A stretch of 20,692 nt of DNA from Echinostoma caproni. Its lineage: Eukaryota; Platyhelminthes; Trematoda; Plagiorchiida; Echinostomatidae. The notes under the pieces are model-generated. The model was not told the origin of the DNA. It saw only the letters and a program-made list of their open reading frames with translations, and did not search any database. Below are positions 18,669 to 20,692 of the stretch, in pieces. Location of the stretch: contig UZAN01044328.1 in assembly GCA_900618425.1 (NCBI GenBank), forward strand, positions 1 through 20,692. Direction: 5' to 3'. Numbering within the stretch: position 1 is the stretch's first letter; each line of letters begins with the position of its first letter. Both the position numbers and the translations under genes were made by a program.

Positions 18669-20449
18669 ATGAAAGAAAATGAAGGGATCTTTTGCGGGAA
18701 TAATCCAGAGAATGAAAGCAAACGGAAGTGTTGAGAAATCGTTCATCGGTAATTCGAGAGCCCTTTTCGGTGCTGTCTTGTTCGCATACTTATTTTCGGG
18801 ACTTAGCCATCATTCCATCAACTACGACCATCTACCTCCAACCGGGTCTGATATGAAGCGATGTCTGGCTGCTTTTAAGCTGTACAAACATTTCTAGTTC
18901 ATCTGGATATTTCTAAATGCGAAGAATGCAGTTTTAATCTTTCGCGACCTGCGTAGACATTAACACCTCATATTATCAATCATCTCAGTGTCGAGAACCA
19001 GAACAGACAAAACCGAATACCTGGAATCACCGGAGAAGAATGTACGGAATTCCTCCAATATTAAAAAACATATGTTGCTAAATCATGTCCATTATCCTTT
19101 CAGATAAACAGTTTGGCGCAATTTACGGTGAAGCATTTCACTATTTGCTCTTTTGTCTCTCGGTTCATTTTTCTATCCTGCTTTACTATTGTAATCAGTA
19201 GTATGTCATTGACTGGATACAAGTTCCCTAAAGGCAAGTGACCTGTTTCGCAGAGAGTGCCGCCCAATGTGTATCCGAAAATCCCTCGTTCTGTCGCGCG
19301 TTTCTGTGACTCACTTATGAACTTGTTAAAGAGAGTAGTGCTTTCACAAAGTTCATGCCTTTTTTCTCTTTTCGTTTTTTTGGCTTACTTAAAAAGGTTT
19401 ATTCACTCTTCGTCGCAGCCTGGAAATTATCCGCTATTTTCCTTTTTCCTCATCAGTTTTTTAACTAAAAGTGCCGTCTGCTTCTCGTATCTTCTCCTCT
19501 GACAAATTTGCCTTTCTATTGATATGAAATCCAGCCATCTTCGGTATCCCGATTTTGTCACCTGTCATTCTCATGCCACAACCAGATCCACTCTCCGCTG
19601 CACACGGTCGGATATAAACATTTATTGTAATTCAGTAGAACGCTATTTCATCCAGACCGAAACAAGATTTATGTTGCAAGATATGAACATTTCGTTTAAT
19701 TTTCTCAATCGCAGACGTAAAACAACCAAGCACATTTCTAGCACCACTCATGCATCCTCCTTCAAACCCCTGTTACGTAACAACAGACGGAAATTGTTAG
19801 TTAGGCCTAACTAAACCGAGTATATCGTCCCATTTCGTGCGTCCAAAAGTGGTTGAGGCAGTCAGTTTATTTGCTATGGAGTTGCCCTCTTATTTTTAAC
19901 GCCTACTACCTCCCCCCCTGTCCGTTCACTATGAGAAGATTAAACAAAATTCTAACATCTCACAACATACGTCTCCTTTAGGTTTGATGCGGTGGATAAA
20001 AGGGACTCGGTGTTTCAATGTACTCTATTGGTCTCGTCTTCTCGCGGACAAACCGAAGGAGCATATACACCAACACACTTTCGATCTACAGAGATTTCAT
20101 CATCTTTCAAACTAACTTCTGACCAGTACTGAACACTTTCAGTATTATTATCCCAGTTCAACGATGAACACATTTAGTGACTGCAATCTGGGATATAGTT
20201 AGCATATCGATCTGTCATTTAGTCAATTGATAAAATTGTTTCGGCGGATAAATCGATGAGAATTTCGCAGATCAATGAGTGCTGCAGACCAATGATGCAA
20301 AATCAAACGAGCTACTGCTGAGCGATATGCTTCCGTGGCTCTACGAAGGTGTTCGTGCTTGAAACGAAGGCATAAGAGGTTAAAGTATGCTTTTAGATTA
20401 GGAATTATCTTATCATAGAACTTGGTGTGTTTTTTACCATTCAAAGGTT
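18669..20449. other. Unassigned non-coding DNA
   Basis: Open frames at 18679-18897, 19257-19502 and 19524-19814 (72-96 codons, plus strand) and 20223-20444 (minus strand) show no recognisable domain. The first and second include hydrophobic stretches, but I see no splice sites or homology to support exons. Confidence 0.4.
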
Positions 20450-20533
20450 AATTTGAGAAACCGTCTTTTTGAATTGAGAAAGCATCACTTTCAACTAAGA
20501 AACTGTCACTTTGAATTGAGAAAGAATCGCTAC
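20450..20533. repeat. 21-bp minisatellite, about four units
   Basis: Four consecutive units of 20-22 bp: 20450-20471, 20472-20492, 20493-20513 and 20514-20533. The shared pattern is AATTGAGAAA followed by a CATCACTTTG-like half. Units 2 and 3 differ at a handful of positions, and the outer units are more diverged. Function unknown. Confidence 0.88.
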
Positions 20534-20692
20534 GTTTGATCCCCTTTCATTCAGCACACCGCATTGGTCAATTGATTACATGTTTTTCCTATCCCCATAT
20601 TGATCATCAGTCTTTCCACGATCTTTCTGTGTTGAAATCAAGCACACCTCAATCGTACATCTTCTTGAGCTCGCTGACGGACGCTTATCTGG
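20534..20692. other. Unassigned DNA to window end
   Basis: Nothing recognisable. Confidence 0.45.

Noticed and set aside
18310..18721. Overlapping minus- and plus-strand open frames of 65-105 codons
   Set aside because: They cover the SINE-like element and its direct repeats and conflict with one another.
1..20692. CRISPR array, operon, ribosome binding sites or other prokaryotic features
   Set aside because: No regularly spaced repeats with unique spacers and no consecutive long open frames; the content is eukaryotic retroelement debris.

Overview
This window looks like non-coding nuclear DNA from a multicellular eukaryote. The best guess is a flatworm, probably a digenean trematode (fluke). 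The reasons are: no dense gene array; in-frame stops in every recognisable coding relic; many di- and trinucleotide microsatellites; at least two LINE lineages (RTE-like and CR1/Jockey-like); a Penelope-like reverse-transcriptase relic; several tRNA-derived SINE-like heads; and a possible decayed hammerhead ribozyme related in sequence to the schistosome type. The fluke assignment is an inference from element style. No host protein-coding exon or functional RNA gene could be supported, so the window is probably intergenic or lies inside a long intron.

Layout. 1-2000: unassigned DNA with two long trinucleotide arrays in opposite orientation, (CTA)n at 249 and (AGT)n at 1103. 2003-2200 and 6391-6586: two diverged copies of one tRNA-derived SINE, both on the minus strand, each with a foldable tRNA-like acceptor stem. 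3300-5000: cluster of CA/TG/TC/GA repeats. 6036-6062: an N, a poly-C run and an AC repeat. 7800-8870: further tRNA-like promoter modules, the best at 8792-8870. 9753-10061: C-terminal end of an RTE-type LINE. 10660-11509: 3' half of a CR1/Jockey-like reverse-transcriptase ORF with a lost catalytic aspartate, a stop and two frameshifts, followed by a probable 3' UTR to about 11860. 12519-12582: another tRNA-like head. 14040-14110 (minus strand): hammerhead-like core. 15843-16331: Penelope-like reverse-transcriptase fragment with one internal stop. 18281-18668: SINE-like tRNA head (minus strand) between two near-identical direct repeats. 20450-20533: a 21-bp minisatellite of about four units.

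The genes do not work together as a pathway. The common theme is decayed retrotransposons: LINEs (which supply reverse transcriptase), SINEs that normally depend on them, and a Penelope-like lineage known elsewhere to carry hammerhead ribozymes. All element identities come from recognising protein or box motifs by eye; none was checked by a database search.
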